In this document: piece after piece, positions 19,931-29,303 of the stretch | How the letters are laid out: each line of letters starts with the position of its first letter | Numbering within the stretch: position 1 is the stretch's first letter | Assembly (NCBI RefSeq): GCF_016917355.1 | Contig: NZ_CP070304.1 | Span: 806,001-870,000, forward strand | DNA from: Glaciimonas sp. PAMC28666 | GTDB lineage: Bacteria; Pseudomonadota; Gammaproteobacteria; Burkholderiales; Burkholderiaceae_D | DNA: 64,000 bases | Direction: 5' to 3' | The notes under the pieces: model-generated | The model's database searches: none | Told to the model about the DNA's origin: nothing | The model's input: the letters and a program-made list of their open reading frames with translations, nothing else | Made by a program: the position numbers and the translations under genes

Positions 19931-20827
19931 TCATCGTACCAGCGCCCGAACGATGGCCCACTGCCTCCGGGATATTGGCAATCGTTGTTTGACGTCGCGT
20001 AATATAACCTGCCAGGTTTGCTGCAATAACGGCGGCATTTTTTTGTCAACGCCGTCGTCATCAACAGCAATGACGCCGCGCTCTACGCCGATAATGGCAC
20101 TTCTGGCTACCAGCGCGTTGCGATGGACCCTGACAAAATGCAGACACAGCTCATCTTCAATTGACATCAACGAATCTTCAATCAAATATTCCTTTAATCT
20201 GGTTCCCAGCACCACGTACTTCAACTCTGCCTTTAAAAAGCGCACTTCATCGACAGGCACTAACAATACACGCCCGCGCTCCAGCACCGAAAAATGCGTA
20301 CGCGCCACAGTCAGGGCAGTCGGTGCAGCCAGCGCAGGCCAAACAGGCAACGGTAATAATGGTGATAACGCCTGGACGTGCGATGCCACATTAACCGGTG
20401 CGGTTGCTACGCCAGGAAAACGGGATCTTGTGGCACGCGCCAAAGCCTGCTGCAATCGCGCTGCACGGACTGGCTTCAATAAATAGTCGAATGCGTGTAC
20501 ATCAAAGGCGTTCACGGCGTAATTCTCATAAGCCGTTACAAAAATAATGATCGGCATCAGCGCTGCTCGGTTTGCGGGCAGTTTAGTTTGCTTTTCATAC
20601 GTCTGCATTAATTGCTCAACCATCTGCAAACCGTTTATCTCCGGCATTTGGACGTCTACCAACACCACGTCAGGTGCCGTTACCACAATGCCCTCCAAAG
20701 CCGCCTGTGCATGCCCGGCTTCACCGACCAGAACATGCGGGCACGCTTCAGCAATATCCGACAATATTGTCCGTAAGCGGGCGCGTGCCGGCGCTTCGTC
20801 ATCAACTATAAATATACGAGGAATCAT
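19931..20827 (-). CDS. algR: LytTR response regulator (AlgR-like)
   Basis: From the ATG at 20825-20827 it has 298 residues. The receiver domain has D9/D10 and the phospho-acceptor D58 in VVLVDVQMPEINGL, and FVTAYENYAV...FDYLLKPV carries the conserved Thr and Lys. A C-terminal LytTR DNA-binding domain follows (~190-295), with FLKAELKYV, LIEDSLMSIED and FVRVHRNALV. It lies 142 bp downstream of its AlgZ-like kinase on the same strand. AlgR controls alginate, pili and virulence genes in Pseudomonas; the target set here is unknown. In-frame upstream codons start only at a TTG, so the internal ATG is preferred. Confidence 0.87.
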   Translation of the reverse strand: MIPRIFIVDDEAPARARLRTILSDIAEACPHVLVGEAGHAQAALEGIVVTAPDVVLVDVQMPEINGLQMVEQLMQTYEKQTKLPANRAALMPIIIFVTAYENYAVNAFDVHAFDYLLKPVRAARLQQALARATRSRFPGVATAPVNVASHVQALSPLLPLPVWPALAAPTALTVARTHFSVLERGRVLLVPVDEVRFLKAELKYVVLGTRLKEYLIEDSLMSIEDELCLHFVRVHRNALVARSAIIGVERGVIAVDDDGVDKKMPPLLQQTWQVILRDVKQRLPISRRQWAIVRALVR

Positions 20828-20969
20828 GACATGGTCGTTTCGTGAATGTATCAATATTGGCTAACCTGCTAACCGGAAACGTTGAAATACAATTGGTCTG
20901 GAAACTCGGCATGACTGGCAGACGCAGGAGCAGGCCAGATTTTGATTTTTCAGTGACCGAATTTTCCAT

Positions 20970-22055
20970 CTACGCTTTAACGTAAGGAAACCGTACGCGT
21001 ACCTCAAATTGTCCATCAATCACCGCCGTGGTCAATTGTCCCTCCACGTCGTACAACAAGGCCAGGCGTTCGCGAATGTTATTTAATGCCATCTGATTAC
21101 CATCCGACAACATTGGTATGATCTGGGCGTGATAGGGGTTAATGACTGCGATTTCGATGCGTTCCAGAGTTCGCTTCAATTGAATGCGGATTATTGATTC
21201 GGTAGCGCTCGGTTCCACGCCGTAATGCACCGCATTTTCTACCAACGGTTGCAACAACAAGGTAGGAATTTGTATGTGGTGCACCGCTTCATCGTCGATA
21301 CTTTCACGCTCCCATTGCACATTCAAACGATCACCCAAACGGATCTTTTCGATCGATAAATACTGACGACATAATTGGCACTCGTTTTCCAGTGTGGTCA
21401 TGGCGCGTGGATCACGCATCAATACGCGAATTAGATCAGCCAGGTCCTCCAGCGCCGTTTCCGCGCGCCGGGGCTCGGTGCGAATAAGCGCAAGCACGGC
21501 ATTTAAACTATTAAACAAAAAGTGCGGTCGTATGCGCGCTTGTAGCGCCTGCAATCGGGCTTCGACCAGGACCGGCGAAAAGGCACGCCCACGCAGCTCA
21601 AAATAGTGCTGCAAGGAAATGCCAAATAATCCCGCCACGATCATGGCACCAAAGATCGAGAAGTCGTCAAAACCATGCAAAAACCAATCATAACGCGACA
21701 GCAAATGGATTACCAAACCTGTGATAGCGGCTGGCTCCAGCGCGCATAGCAGACGCTGCCCCCACAAGGGAAGCCGACTTCCCCAACGTCGCGTGCCGCA
21801 TAAAAAAAATAGCGACAAAAAGCAAGTCAACTCAACCAGCATGGCGGACTCAACAAATTGCATCAGCACAGATAACAGCCCATCGACCCGCACCAGGGTT
21901 GTCGCCAGTAACGCAACATTGGCCATCATCAAAGTACGCGCCACTACGCCCAAATTACAACAATCGGGAATTACCGTAACAATGGATGAATCGAAGGCAA
22001 CGCGTTCGGTGCTGAAAGTTGAATCACTTGCGTTAATTGGATTATTTTTATGCAT
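20970..22055 (-). CDS. algZ: LytS/AlgZ-type sensor histidine kinase
   Basis: The 361-residue protein has a membrane domain of about four helices (~40-150) and then a His_kinase domain with the phospho-acceptor H178 in RPHFLFNSLNAVLALIRTEP. The ATPase domain shows the N box LLLQPLVENAVHYGVEP and a late ALNNIRERLALLYD block. There is no PAS, HAMP or large periplasmic sensor domain, so the signal must be perceived within or near the membrane. It is divergent from argH, the same neighbourhood as algZ (fimS) in Pseudomonas, which supports the assignment. Confidence 0.87.
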   Translation of the reverse strand: MHKNNPINASDSTFSTERVAFDSSIVTVIPDCCNLGVVARTLMMANVALLATTLVRVDGLLSVLMQFVESAMLVELTCFLSLFFLCGTRRWGSRLPLWGQRLLCALEPAAITGLVIHLLSRYDWFLHGFDDFSIFGAMIVAGLFGISLQHYFELRGRAFSPVLVEARLQALQARIRPHFLFNSLNAVLALIRTEPRRAETALEDLADLIRVLMRDPRAMTTLENECQLCRQYLSIEKIRLGDRLNVQWERESIDDEAVHHIQIPTLLLQPLVENAVHYGVEPSATESIIRIQLKRTLERIEIAVINPYHAQIIPMLSDGNQMALNNIRERLALLYDVEGQLTTAVIDGQFEVRVRFPYVKA

Positions 22056-22415
22056 ATCTCGACGTTTGGCTGGAGAGTTTGGCTAGAAAAATGGCGGTTT
22101 AATACTTACGGGCATCTTTGACGGCTGCCTGGTCCGATATTGCGGCGACAATAAATTTTAAGTAGATAAAAATAAGTAAATCGACAACAAAATAGCGATT
22201 TGGTCGCAAAAATGCACGTAATACCGACGCCATTGAAGGTCATTCGCGGTCATTCGCGGGAAAAATGCAGGCTTGTTTTATAATCGTGCGTTAATTAACT
22301 CTTCAGCCTGGATAATTACCTGTGTTTGCCCACGTTTAGTGCGCATTCAACTCGTTCAGCGCAGACTTAGCATTCGATTTATTACCATTATTCCTTACCG
22401 AATTTAGCCGATACC
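22056..22415. other. Divergent control region between algZ and argH
   Basis: Within these 360 bp a consensus -10 box TATAAT occurs at 22279-22284, facing argH. No good -35 stands 17 bp before it. The 10-bp direct repeat GGTCATTCGC occurs twice in tandem (22238-22257), immediately upstream, where a -35 or activator site would be. No gene is seen. Confidence 0.5.
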
Positions 22416-23810
22416 ATGACAGAACAATTTTCAAAGAAAGCCGAAGCCTGGTCCGCGCGCTTCTCCGAACCGGTTTCCGAACTGGTCAAACGTTACACCG
22501 CTTCGGTATTTTTCGATAAACGCCTGGCCGAAGTCGATATTCAGGGCTCCCTTGCACACGCCGATATGCTCGCGCACCAAAAAATTATCAGTGCCGATGA
22601 TTATGCCGCGATTCAAAAGGGCATGGCACAAATTCAAGAGGAAATTGCATCCGGGAAATTCGAATGGCTGCTCGATCTTGAAGATGTCCATCTGAATATC
22701 GAAAAGCGCCTGACCGAGTTGGTCGGAGATGCTGGCAAGCGCTTACATACCGGACGTTCCCGCAACGATCAGGTCGCCACTGACATCCGCCTCTATTTGC
22801 GCGGCGCTATTGACGACATCTGTGGCTTGCTACGTGAGCTTCGCCTTTCATTGCTGACGTTGGCCGAACAACACGCTGACACTATTTTGCCGGGCTTTAC
22901 GCACATGCAGGTGGCGCAACCGATTACTTTTGGTCACCACGTTCTGGCTTACGTCGAAATGTTTGGTCGCGATACGGAGCGCATGCAGGACTGCCGCAAA
23001 CGTGTGAATCGCCTGCCGCTAGGCGCTGCGGCGCTGGCAGGCACCACCTTTCCGATTGACCGTCATCGCGTTGCTGCAACTCTGGGATTTGACGACGTGT
23101 GCCGCAATTCGCTGGACGCGGTCTCTGATCGGGATTTCGCTATTGAATTTTGCGCCGCCGCGGCGCTGGTGATGACGCACATTTCTCGTATGTCCGAGGA
23201 ATTAGTCATCTGGATGAGCCCAAGAGTCGGATTTATCGATATCGCCGACCGGTTTTGTACCGGGTCATCAATCATGCCGCAAAAGAAGAACCCGGACGTG
23301 CCAGAACTGGCGCGTGGCAAAACCGGACGCGTGAACGGGCACTTGATTGCCTTGCTGACGTTAATGAAAGGCCAACCTTTAGCCTACAATAAAGATAATC
23401 AGGAAGACAAAGAGCCGTTATTCGACACTGTCGACACGCTGACCGATACGCTGCGAATTTTTGCCGATATGGCGGGCGGCATCACGGTCAAACCGGATGC
23501 AATGCGGGCCGCCGCCTTGCAGGGTTACGCTACAGCAACTGATTTGGCCGATTATCTGGTCAAAAAAGGTCTGCCTTTCCGAGACGCGCACGAAGCCGTG
23601 GCCTTGGCGGTGCGCCATTGCGTCGACCAGGAATGTGACCTTAGCGACATGTCCCTGGAGAAACTTCAGGCCTTTTCCCCATTAATCGCGTCGGACGTAT
23701 TCGAAGTATTGACGCTCGAGGGATCGGTCGCTGCACGGGATCATATTGGCGGCACCGCTCCGCGCCAGGTACGTCTGGCGATTGCGCATTTACGCGAACA
23801 ATTGGGCTAA
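22416..23810 (+). CDS. argH: Argininosuccinate lyase
   Basis: This enzyme cleaves argininosuccinate to arginine and fumarate, the last step of arginine synthesis. The 464 residues match the family length. The fumarase/aspartase signature [12 protein letters not shown] is at 283-294, with S284 or S285 in the catalytic loop. HTGRSRNDQ (111-119) and the TH pair around FTHMQ (161-165) also fit. It is transcribed alone, divergent from the AlgZ/AlgR pair. Confidence 0.97.
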   Translation: MTEQFSKKAEAWSARFSEPVSELVKRYTASVFFDKRLAEVDIQGSLAHADMLAHQKIISADDYAAIQKGMAQIQEEIASGKFEWLLDLEDVHLNIEKRLTELVGDAGKRLHTGRSRNDQVATDIRLYLRGAIDDICGLLRELRLSLLTLAEQHADTILPGFTHMQVAQPITFGHHVLAYVEMFGRDTERMQDCRKRVNRLPLGAAALAGTTFPIDRHRVAATLGFDDVCRNSLDAVSDRDFAIEFCAAAALVMTHISRMSEELVIWMSPRVGFIDIADRFCTGSSIMPQKKNPDVPELARGKTGRVNGHLIALLTLMKGQPLAYNKDNQEDKEPLFDTVDTLTDTLRIFADMAGGITVKPDAMRAAALQGYATATDLADYLVKKGLPFRDAHEAVALAVRHCVDQECDLSDMSLEKLQAFSPLIASDVFEVLTLEGSVAARDHIGGTAPRQVRLAIAHLREQLG

Positions 23811-24116
23811 AACCAGATACAAAGTCCTTTATACTTCTTGCACAGTTGATATGCGAATATGCGCGTGTCAACTGGAGGTCCCCTGCAGGAATTAGCAAAA
23901 ATAAAAAATGAGACACTAGTTGGTGCAATTTCAGATGCAAACTAAAAACAAAACGCTAGCAATGCCAGACAAACAGTGTCAATCCCTGCCTCGCTATTGA
24001 TCGCTCCATTCCATCGACTAACTGTCAATCGGATGAATACGTCAATGCGTCGCTAACAATCTACCTGTGTGCGTGTCATTACTACAAATATTAATAGCAA
24101 CCCGGAGAGTTCAAAG
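23811..24116. other. Intergenic region between argH and livK
   Basis: These 306 bp include a 7-bp inverted repeat, CAGTTGA/TCAACTG (23843-23874), shortly after argH, which lacks a T tract. The ribosome-binding site CCGGAGAG for livK is at 24102-24109. No gene is seen. Confidence 0.4.
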
Positions 24117-25274
24117 ATGAAACTGAATACGATGTTGAAAACATTAACCGTGCTGGTGTTCAGCGCGACATTAGCACAATCCGCACTGGCAGCCGAAATC
24201 AAACTCGGCCTTGCAGCGGCGTTGACCGGTCCGGCGGCCAAATACGGCGTGGCCATCAAAAACGGCTTCACGCTGGCGACGGAAGAAGTCAATGCCAAAG
24301 GCGGCGTTAATGGCAACCAGCTATTGTTGGTCATAGAAGACGAGCAAGGTAAAAAAGAAGATGCCATCAACGCCTTCAAAAAACTCATCTTCCAGGACAA
24401 GGCATTGCTGGTTTTCGGCCCTACCCTGTCTAATTCCGCGTTCGCTGCCGATCCGATCGCCAATGCCGCCAAGGTTGTCGCTTTCGGCACCAGTAACACC
24501 GCTGACGGCATCACGGCAATGGGACCGTTCACCTTCCGTAACTCAGTCATGGAAGCCGACGTCCTGCCAGTAACCACACGTGCAGCAGTCAAACATTTCG
24601 GCATCAAGAAGGTTGCCGTTATTTATGGCAATGATGATGCGTTCACAAAGAGCGGTTACGACGTATTCAAAGCCACCCTCGCCGAGCAAAAAATCCCCGT
24701 AACGACGACTGAGTCCTACGCTAAGGGCGACGTTGATTTCAAGGCGCAGCTTACTAAAATCAAAGCATCCAATCCAGACGCTATCGTCTGTTCTTGCCTG
24801 ACTGAAGAAGCAGCGAATATCATTTTGCAAACCCGCACGCTTGGCATGAAACAACCGTTCATCGGCGGAAATGGCTTGAACTCTCCGAAGCTTTTTGAAA
24901 TTGCCAAAGGCGCCGGTGATGGCACCATCATGGGCAGCCCTTGGTCGGCAGAAAACACGACGCCAGCCAATAAGGCGTTCATGACTGCCTATAAAGCCAA
25001 ATTCGGCACGGAGCCAGATCAGTTTGCTGCGCAAGCTTATGACGCGTTGTATATCGTTGCCGCGGCATTGAAAACAGTAAAATTCACCGGCGCTTTGCCA
25101 GCTGATCGGATCGCGCTGCGCGATGCGCTGCCAGCAGTCAAGATCGCAGGAGCAACTGGCAATTTCGCGTTCCGCAAAGCACCGGAATCGGGCGGCAAAG
25201 CGGTTGGCTATGACGCCCACCAGGAAGCAATTGTGAATATTGCTGAAGGTGGAAAATTCGTTCTGATGAAGTAA
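24117..25274 (+). CDS. livK: Branched-chain amino-acid type ABC transporter substrate-binding protein
   Basis: From the ATG at 24117 (after CCGGAGAG) it has 385 residues. It begins with a Sec signal peptide ending ...SALA at ~residue 24 and then the periplasmic binding fold of the Leu/Ile/Val family (EIKLGLAAALTGPAAKYG; VFGPTLSNSAFA). It would deliver a branched-chain amino acid or a related small solute to the LivHM permease encoded next. A tandem repeat and a terminator-like hairpin separate it from livH, which would allow the binding protein to be made in excess. True ligand unknown. Confidence 0.92.
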   Translation: MKLNTMLKTLTVLVFSATLAQSALAAEIKLGLAAALTGPAAKYGVAIKNGFTLATEEVNAKGGVNGNQLLLVIEDEQGKKEDAINAFKKLIFQDKALLVFGPTLSNSAFAADPIANAAKVVAFGTSNTADGITAMGPFTFRNSVMEADVLPVTTRAAVKHFGIKKVAVIYGNDDAFTKSGYDVFKATLAEQKIPVTTTESYAKGDVDFKAQLTKIKASNPDAIVCSCLTEEAANIILQTRTLGMKQPFIGGNGLNSPKLFEIAKGAGDGTIMGSPWSAENTTPANKAFMTAYKAKFGTEPDQFAAQAYDALYIVAAALKTVKFTGALPADRIALRDALPAVKIAGATGNFAFRKAPESGGKAVGYDAHQEAIVNIAEGGKFVLMK

Positions 25275-25287
25275 GAGTCGTAACACG

Positions 25288-25326
25288 CTAGTTAATACAG
25301 CTAGTTAATACAGCTAGTCAATACAG
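25288..25326 (+). repeat. 13-bp tandem repeat, three copies
   Basis: CTAGTTAATACAG occurs at 25288-25300 and 25301-25313, and with one change at 25314-25326. CTAGTTG then begins a degenerate fourth copy. It lies just after the livK stop codon. Confidence 0.9.
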
Positions 25327-25467
25327 CTAGTTGTGAGGGGTTTGAGAAACCGACGCGATATCGATCTGGCTGGCATGATTTTCCTGATCGAGATTTGCGC
25401 GGTTTGCAATTCCCACAGGCACTGGTCATAAAGATTCACAGCAAACCGACTGACGAAATAACGCTAG

Positions 25468-25508
25468 GGCACACCGACAAACCATCGGCGTGCCTTTCGC
25501 TTTAGTTT
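25468..25508 (+). terminator. Terminator or attenuator between livK and livH
   Basis: GGCACACCGA (25468-25477) pairs with TCGGCGTGCC (25485-25494) with one mismatch around a 7-base loop. TTTCGCTTTAGTTTTT follows. It lies about 75 bp ahead of livH and would lower expression of the permease relative to the binding protein. Confidence 0.65.
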
Positions 25509-25583
25509 TTGACATTTCGGTTTGTGTTCTCGGTTTTTGCTTTAATTTTGCTTCTTCGCTGGCTGGTTTATAAAGAGTTCCCT

Positions 25584-26465
25584 ATGCTTGAACAACAACT
25601 TATTAACGCTCTGTCGCTCGGTAGTGTCTACGCGCTCTTCGCGCTAGGTTTCACACTGGTCTTTGGCGTACTCGGCGTCATCAATTTATCCCATGGCGCG
25701 ATTTTTATGCTTGGCAGTTACGTCGCGCTGATGTTGGTCGAACAACTTGCTCTGCCGCTCTGGCTCGCGATGTTGTTGGCGATGTTAGCCTCTGGCCTGA
25801 TTGGGCTGATCGTCGACTACGTTGTGCTGCGCCCACTGCGCAAGCGCAACGCACCGCATCTGGCCCCCATGATCGCGACCATCGGCGTCGCCATTATTTT
25901 GACAAATCTGGCACAAGGTTTGTTCGGCGCTGAAAACAAACGCTTCCCAACTGGCACTATTCCTGAAGATAGCTATACGTTCGGCAGCGTACATGTGACC
26001 GCGGTACAAATTGGCATCGTTCTGGTTTCATTTGTTCTGATGCTGATATTGTTAGGCGTCATGCGTCGTACCCAACTGGGACGGGCTTTACGCGCCATCG
26101 CGGAATCGCCAAAAGCAGCCTATCTGCTGGGCATCAATGTGGAAGGTTTGTTTTATCTGACTTCGTTTGCCGCTGCGGCGTTAGGTGGCGCGGCTGGCGT
26201 ATTAGTCGGCCTGTCGTTTAATGCGATCACCCCATTCATGGGCCAGCCAATGCTACATAAAGGCATTGCCGTCATCATTTTAGGCGGCATGGGCGATATT
26301 CGCGGTGCAATGATCGCTGGTCTGTTTCTCGGTTTTGCAGAAGTACTGACAGTCGCCTATTTGTCGAGCGATTTCCGCGATGCGGTCGGATTCGGCTTAC
26401 TGTTTTTGATCTTGCTCGTCAGGCCATCAGGCATGTTCGGCAAAGTGCTGGAAAGAAAGGCGTAA
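25584..26465 (+). CDS. livH: ABC transporter permease, LivH type
   Basis: The ATG at 25584 (AAAGAG just upstream) gives 293 residues with about eight membrane helices. A longer TTG-started reading adds a hydrophobic stretch with no ribosome-binding site and was not chosen. Family landmarks are GSVYALFALGFTLVFGVLGV at the N-terminus, INLSHGAIFMLG and, late, the AVIILGGMGDIRGAMIAGL loop that contacts the ATPase. It forms the inner-membrane channel with LivM. Confidence 0.92.
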   Translation: MLEQQLINALSLGSVYALFALGFTLVFGVLGVINLSHGAIFMLGSYVALMLVEQLALPLWLAMLLAMLASGLIGLIVDYVVLRPLRKRNAPHLAPMIATIGVAIILTNLAQGLFGAENKRFPTGTIPEDSYTFGSVHVTAVQIGIVLVSFVLMLILLGVMRRTQLGRALRAIAESPKAAYLLGINVEGLFYLTSFAAAALGGAAGVLVGLSFNAITPFMGQPMLHKGIAVIILGGMGDIRGAMIAGLFLGFAEVLTVAYLSSDFRDAVGFGLLFLILLVRPSGMFGKVLERKA

Positions 26466-26468
26466 CAG

Positions 26469-27359
26469 ATGGGATTCATGGAATGGTGGGACGGATTTTG
26501 GGCAACCTATAACACCGTCGTTTTCAGTATTGGCGTCAACGCCATGCTGGCCTTGTCAATTTATGTCACGCTATCGTGCGGGCTATTATCGCTGGCAAAT
26601 GCCGCGTTCATGGGCATCGGCGCTTACGCCGCAGCGCTAATCAGTATGAACACCGGCCTGCCATTTCCGGTAGCACTGGCGGTTGGCGGCGCTTTACCAG
26701 CACTGGTAGCGCTAATCATTGGTATTCCGACGCTACGCCTGTCTGGCGTGTATCTGGCGATGGCCACGCTAGGTTTTGGAGAAGTGGTCCGGGTAGTTGT
26801 ACTGAACATGGACATCACGGGTGGACCGATGGGATTGAACGGTATTCCGCCGACGACTGAATGGTGGCACATCGTATTGCTGCTCGGAGTCACCCTGTAC
26901 ATATTGGCGCGCATCAGGCGCTCCAAAATCGGCCGAGCGTTTGAAGCAATCAAAGAAGATGAAATTGCCGCCCGTTTGATGGGCGTGAACGTTGCTGGCT
27001 ATAAATTGCTTGCGTTTGTCATCGGTGCGACCATCGCAGGCGTCGCGGGGGCTCTTAATGCGCATTACACCTTTACGATAGGGCCAGGAAACTACGCCTT
27101 TGAAAACGCCGTCGATATTCTCACCATGGCAGTTTTCGGTGGCACCAGCAATTTGATCGGCCCGACTATCGGCGCCACGTTATTGACCTTGTTGCCAGAA
27201 GTATTGCGTCATTTCAAAGACTTCCGGTTAGCAGCGAACGGCATCATTTTGGTACTGGTCATTTTGTACCTGCCAAAGGGAATTTGGGATCCACGCCGCA
27301 TCCGTAATATATTCTCCAAAACAGATAAGAAAACCCAGCCGACAGGAAAGGTGAGCTGA
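26469..27359 (+). CDS. livM: ABC transporter permease, LivM type
   Basis: The 296-residue permease has eight to nine helices and the LivM landmarks GLLSLANAAFMGIGAYAAAL and LVNIDITGGPMGLNGI-like VVLNMDITGGPMGLNGIPP. AVFGGTSNLIGPTIGA is the ATPase-coupling loop. Three bases separate it from livH, and its stop overlaps the start of livG (TGATG), as expected of one operon. It lacks the extra N-terminal helices of E. coli LivM. Confidence 0.92.
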   Translation: MGFMEWWDGFWATYNTVVFSIGVNAMLALSIYVTLSCGLLSLANAAFMGIGAYAAALISMNTGLPFPVALAVGGALPALVALIIGIPTLRLSGVYLAMATLGFGEVVRVVVLNMDITGGPMGLNGIPPTTEWWHIVLLLGVTLYILARIRRSKIGRAFEAIKEDEIAARLMGVNVAGYKLLAFVIGATIAGVAGALNAHYTFTIGPGNYAFENAVDILTMAVFGGTSNLIGPTIGATLLTLLPEVLRHFKDFRLAANGIILVLVILYLPKGIWDPRRIRNIFSKTDKKTQPTGKVS

Positions 27360-28120
27360 TGCTTCAACTCAACAATATCAGCAAAAACTTTGGTGGTCTG
27401 CACGTATTACAAGACGTCAATTTAATTGTCCCACAAGGCGGAATTTTTGGCTTGATTGGCCCGAACGGTGCCGGAAAAACCACCGTCTTCAATCTCATCA
27501 CCGGCTTGCTTCGCGCATCAGGCGGCAGCATTTCTTTTAATGGTGAGGATATCGGCAAAGTGGCGCCGCATAAAATTACTGAACGCGGTATCGCCCGTAC
27601 CTTCCAGAATATTCGCGTATTCAAGGAAATGACGCTGTTGGAAAACGTCGTGGTCGGCATGCACGATCATATGAATTATGGCTTAGCCGGCTTGCTGTTA
27701 AATCTTCCTGGCTATCGCAAAATTGAAGCAAACGCGCGCGAACGCGCACTGGAATTATTATCATGGGTGCGCCTTGATCATAAGGCTCACCTGCTGGCAG
27801 ATAGCTTATCGTACGGCGAACAACGCAAGCTTGAATTTGCCCGCGCCCTCGCCACCAAGCCCAAATTGTTATTGCTGGATGAACCCGTCGCCGGGATGAA
27901 TCCATCGGAAAAAACTGAGCTGATGCGAGAAATCCTTAACATCAAGGAGCGCGGTTTCAGCATCTTCATGATCGAACACGACATGCGCTTTGTGATGGGC
28001 TTATGTGACCGCATAGCCGTCCTCAATTTCGGCCGCATCATCGCGGAAGGCACGCCGGATCAGATCAAGAATAACCAGGAAGTGATTGAAGCTTATCTGG
28101 GCAAGGAAGAAGCAGAATGA
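27359..28120 (+). CDS. livG: ABC transporter ATP-binding protein, LivG type
   Basis: This 253-residue ATPase has Walker A GPNGAGKTT (~35-43), the LivG-typical long helical insert after the Q-loop (VVVGMHDHMNYG...), the signature SYGEQRKLE, Walker B LLLLDEPVAGMNP and the switch His in IEHDM. It energises uptake with LivF. The gene overlaps livM by one base and livF by four (ATGA). Confidence 0.94.
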   Translation: MLQLNNISKNFGGLHVLQDVNLIVPQGGIFGLIGPNGAGKTTVFNLITGLLRASGGSISFNGEDIGKVAPHKITERGIARTFQNIRVFKEMTLLENVVVGMHDHMNYGLAGLLLNLPGYRKIEANARERALELLSWVRLDHKAHLLADSLSYGEQRKLEFARALATKPKLLLLDEPVAGMNPSEKTELMREILNIKERGFSIFMIEHDMRFVMGLCDRIAVLNFGRIIAEGTPDQIKNNQEVIEAYLGKEEAE

Positions 28121-28830
28121 AGCCAATCTTAAGTGTTCGGGACCTGGCGGTTTCGTACGGTCATATTGAAGCGGTAAAAGGGATTAACCTCACCCTTAAT
28201 GAAGGTGAAATCACCGCCCTGGTCGGTGCCAATGGCGCGGGAAAAAGCACTGCCCTGCTAGCGATATCAGGCCTGCTAAAACCGACCAGAGGCAAAGTAT
28301 TGCTGGAAGATCGCGACCTCACTCAGCTGTCTCCTCACAAAATCGTACAGAGCGGCATAGTACAGGTAGCAGAAGGCCGCGCCATCTTAACCACACTCAC
28401 CATCGCAGAAAATTTAGCCCTAGGTGCCTACACCCGCAGCGACAAAGCCCAGGTAGCAAAAGATCTGGAATGGATCTATTCCCTGTTCCCGGTCCTGCAA
28501 CAACGCAAAGAAGGCCTGGCAGGCAACCTCTCCGGCGGTGAACAACAAATGTTAGCCATCGGCCGCGCCTTAATGGCAAAGCCCCGCGTCCTCCTGCTAG
28601 ACGAGCCATCAATGGGATTAGCGCCACTGATGATCCAGGAGATTTTCCGCATAGTCCAGGAAATCAACCGCACCGGCCTTACCATCCTGCTGGTAGAACA
28701 AAACGTCCGCCAAGCCCTACGCATCGCCCAACGCGGCTACGTACTTGAAACCGGAAAGATCGTACTAGCCGACACCGGTACCAATTTGCTAAACAACCCA
28801 AAAGTACTAGAAGCCTACTTAGGCGGCTAG
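28117..28830 (+). CDS. livF: ABC transporter ATP-binding protein, LivF type
   Basis: This 237-residue ATPase has Walker A GANGAGKST (~38-46), signature LSGGEQQMLAIGRALM, Walker B LLLDEPSMGLAPLM and the switch region LLVEQNVRQAL, all typical of LivF. The start overlaps the livG stop (ATGA). It is the last gene of the liv operon. A repeat-rich non-coding stretch follows rather than a clear terminator. Confidence 0.94.
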   Translation: MKPILSVRDLAVSYGHIEAVKGINLTLNEGEITALVGANGAGKSTALLAISGLLKPTRGKVLLEDRDLTQLSPHKIVQSGIVQVAEGRAILTTLTIAENLALGAYTRSDKAQVAKDLEWIYSLFPVLQQRKEGLAGNLSGGEQQMLAIGRALMAKPRVLLLDEPSMGLAPLMIQEIFRIVQEINRTGLTILLVEQNVRQALRIAQRGYVLETGKIVLADTGTNLLNNPKVLEAYLGG

Positions 28831-28927
28831 ACAAAAAACCAGCGGAAAATTAAACGGCAGAAATGCCCTAATAATTTTATTTAAGGCCCGCTCGAACCAC
28901 TCCGCAGTAAAACAAGTGGATTGGGTC

Positions 28928-28992
28928 GCAGTTGCAGTTGCAGTTGCAGTTGCAGTTGCAGTTGCAGTTGCAGTTGCAGTTGCAGTTGCAGT
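28928..28992 (+). repeat. GTTGCA hexanucleotide array (10 perfect copies)
   Basis: Ten uninterrupted GTTGCA copies (28931-28990) are flanked by partial copies GCA and GT. The perfect identity indicates recent slippage or expansion. Confidence 0.97.
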
Positions 28993-29018
28993 AGATTTTT
29001 GACCTGCCCGACATTGAA

Positions 29019-29130
29019 GCTGCCAAGCATTTCAGCCACCAGTCGGGAATTGCTGGAAGACATGTTTGAGCGTAGCAGTTGGTCTTTCAACCGACTGGCG
29101 GCTGAAACGCTTGGGAACCCGAAGGGCAGC
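29019..29130. repeat. Long imperfect inverted repeat (possible RNA hairpin)
   Basis: Positions 29024-29046 and 29091-29113 are complementary over 23 bp with two exceptions. On the minus strand both exceptions become G-U pairs, so a minus-strand RNA forms an unbroken helix. GCTGCC (29019-29024) and GGCAGC (29125-29130) extend the pairing past an 11-base bulge. Confidence 0.75.
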
Positions 29131-29280
29131 ATCACTGCGGTCGCCTTCTTTTTGGTGCCTTTTTCCTGGCGGGGGCGCCGAGCCGAGCAAGAAAAAGACA
29201 CTAGCTGTCGGGCTACCTTCGACAAGCCCCCACGGAGCAGAAAATCCAAAATACAACCACGCCCCAAAGCACACAAAGCA

Positions 29281-29303
29281 GTTGAAGTTGAAGTTGAAGT
29301 GAA
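29281..29303 (+). repeat. GTTGAA hexanucleotide array (3 copies)
   Basis: Three GTTGAA copies plus GTGAA close the element. The unit differs by one base from the GTTGCA unit at the other end and has the same orientation. Confidence 0.9.
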
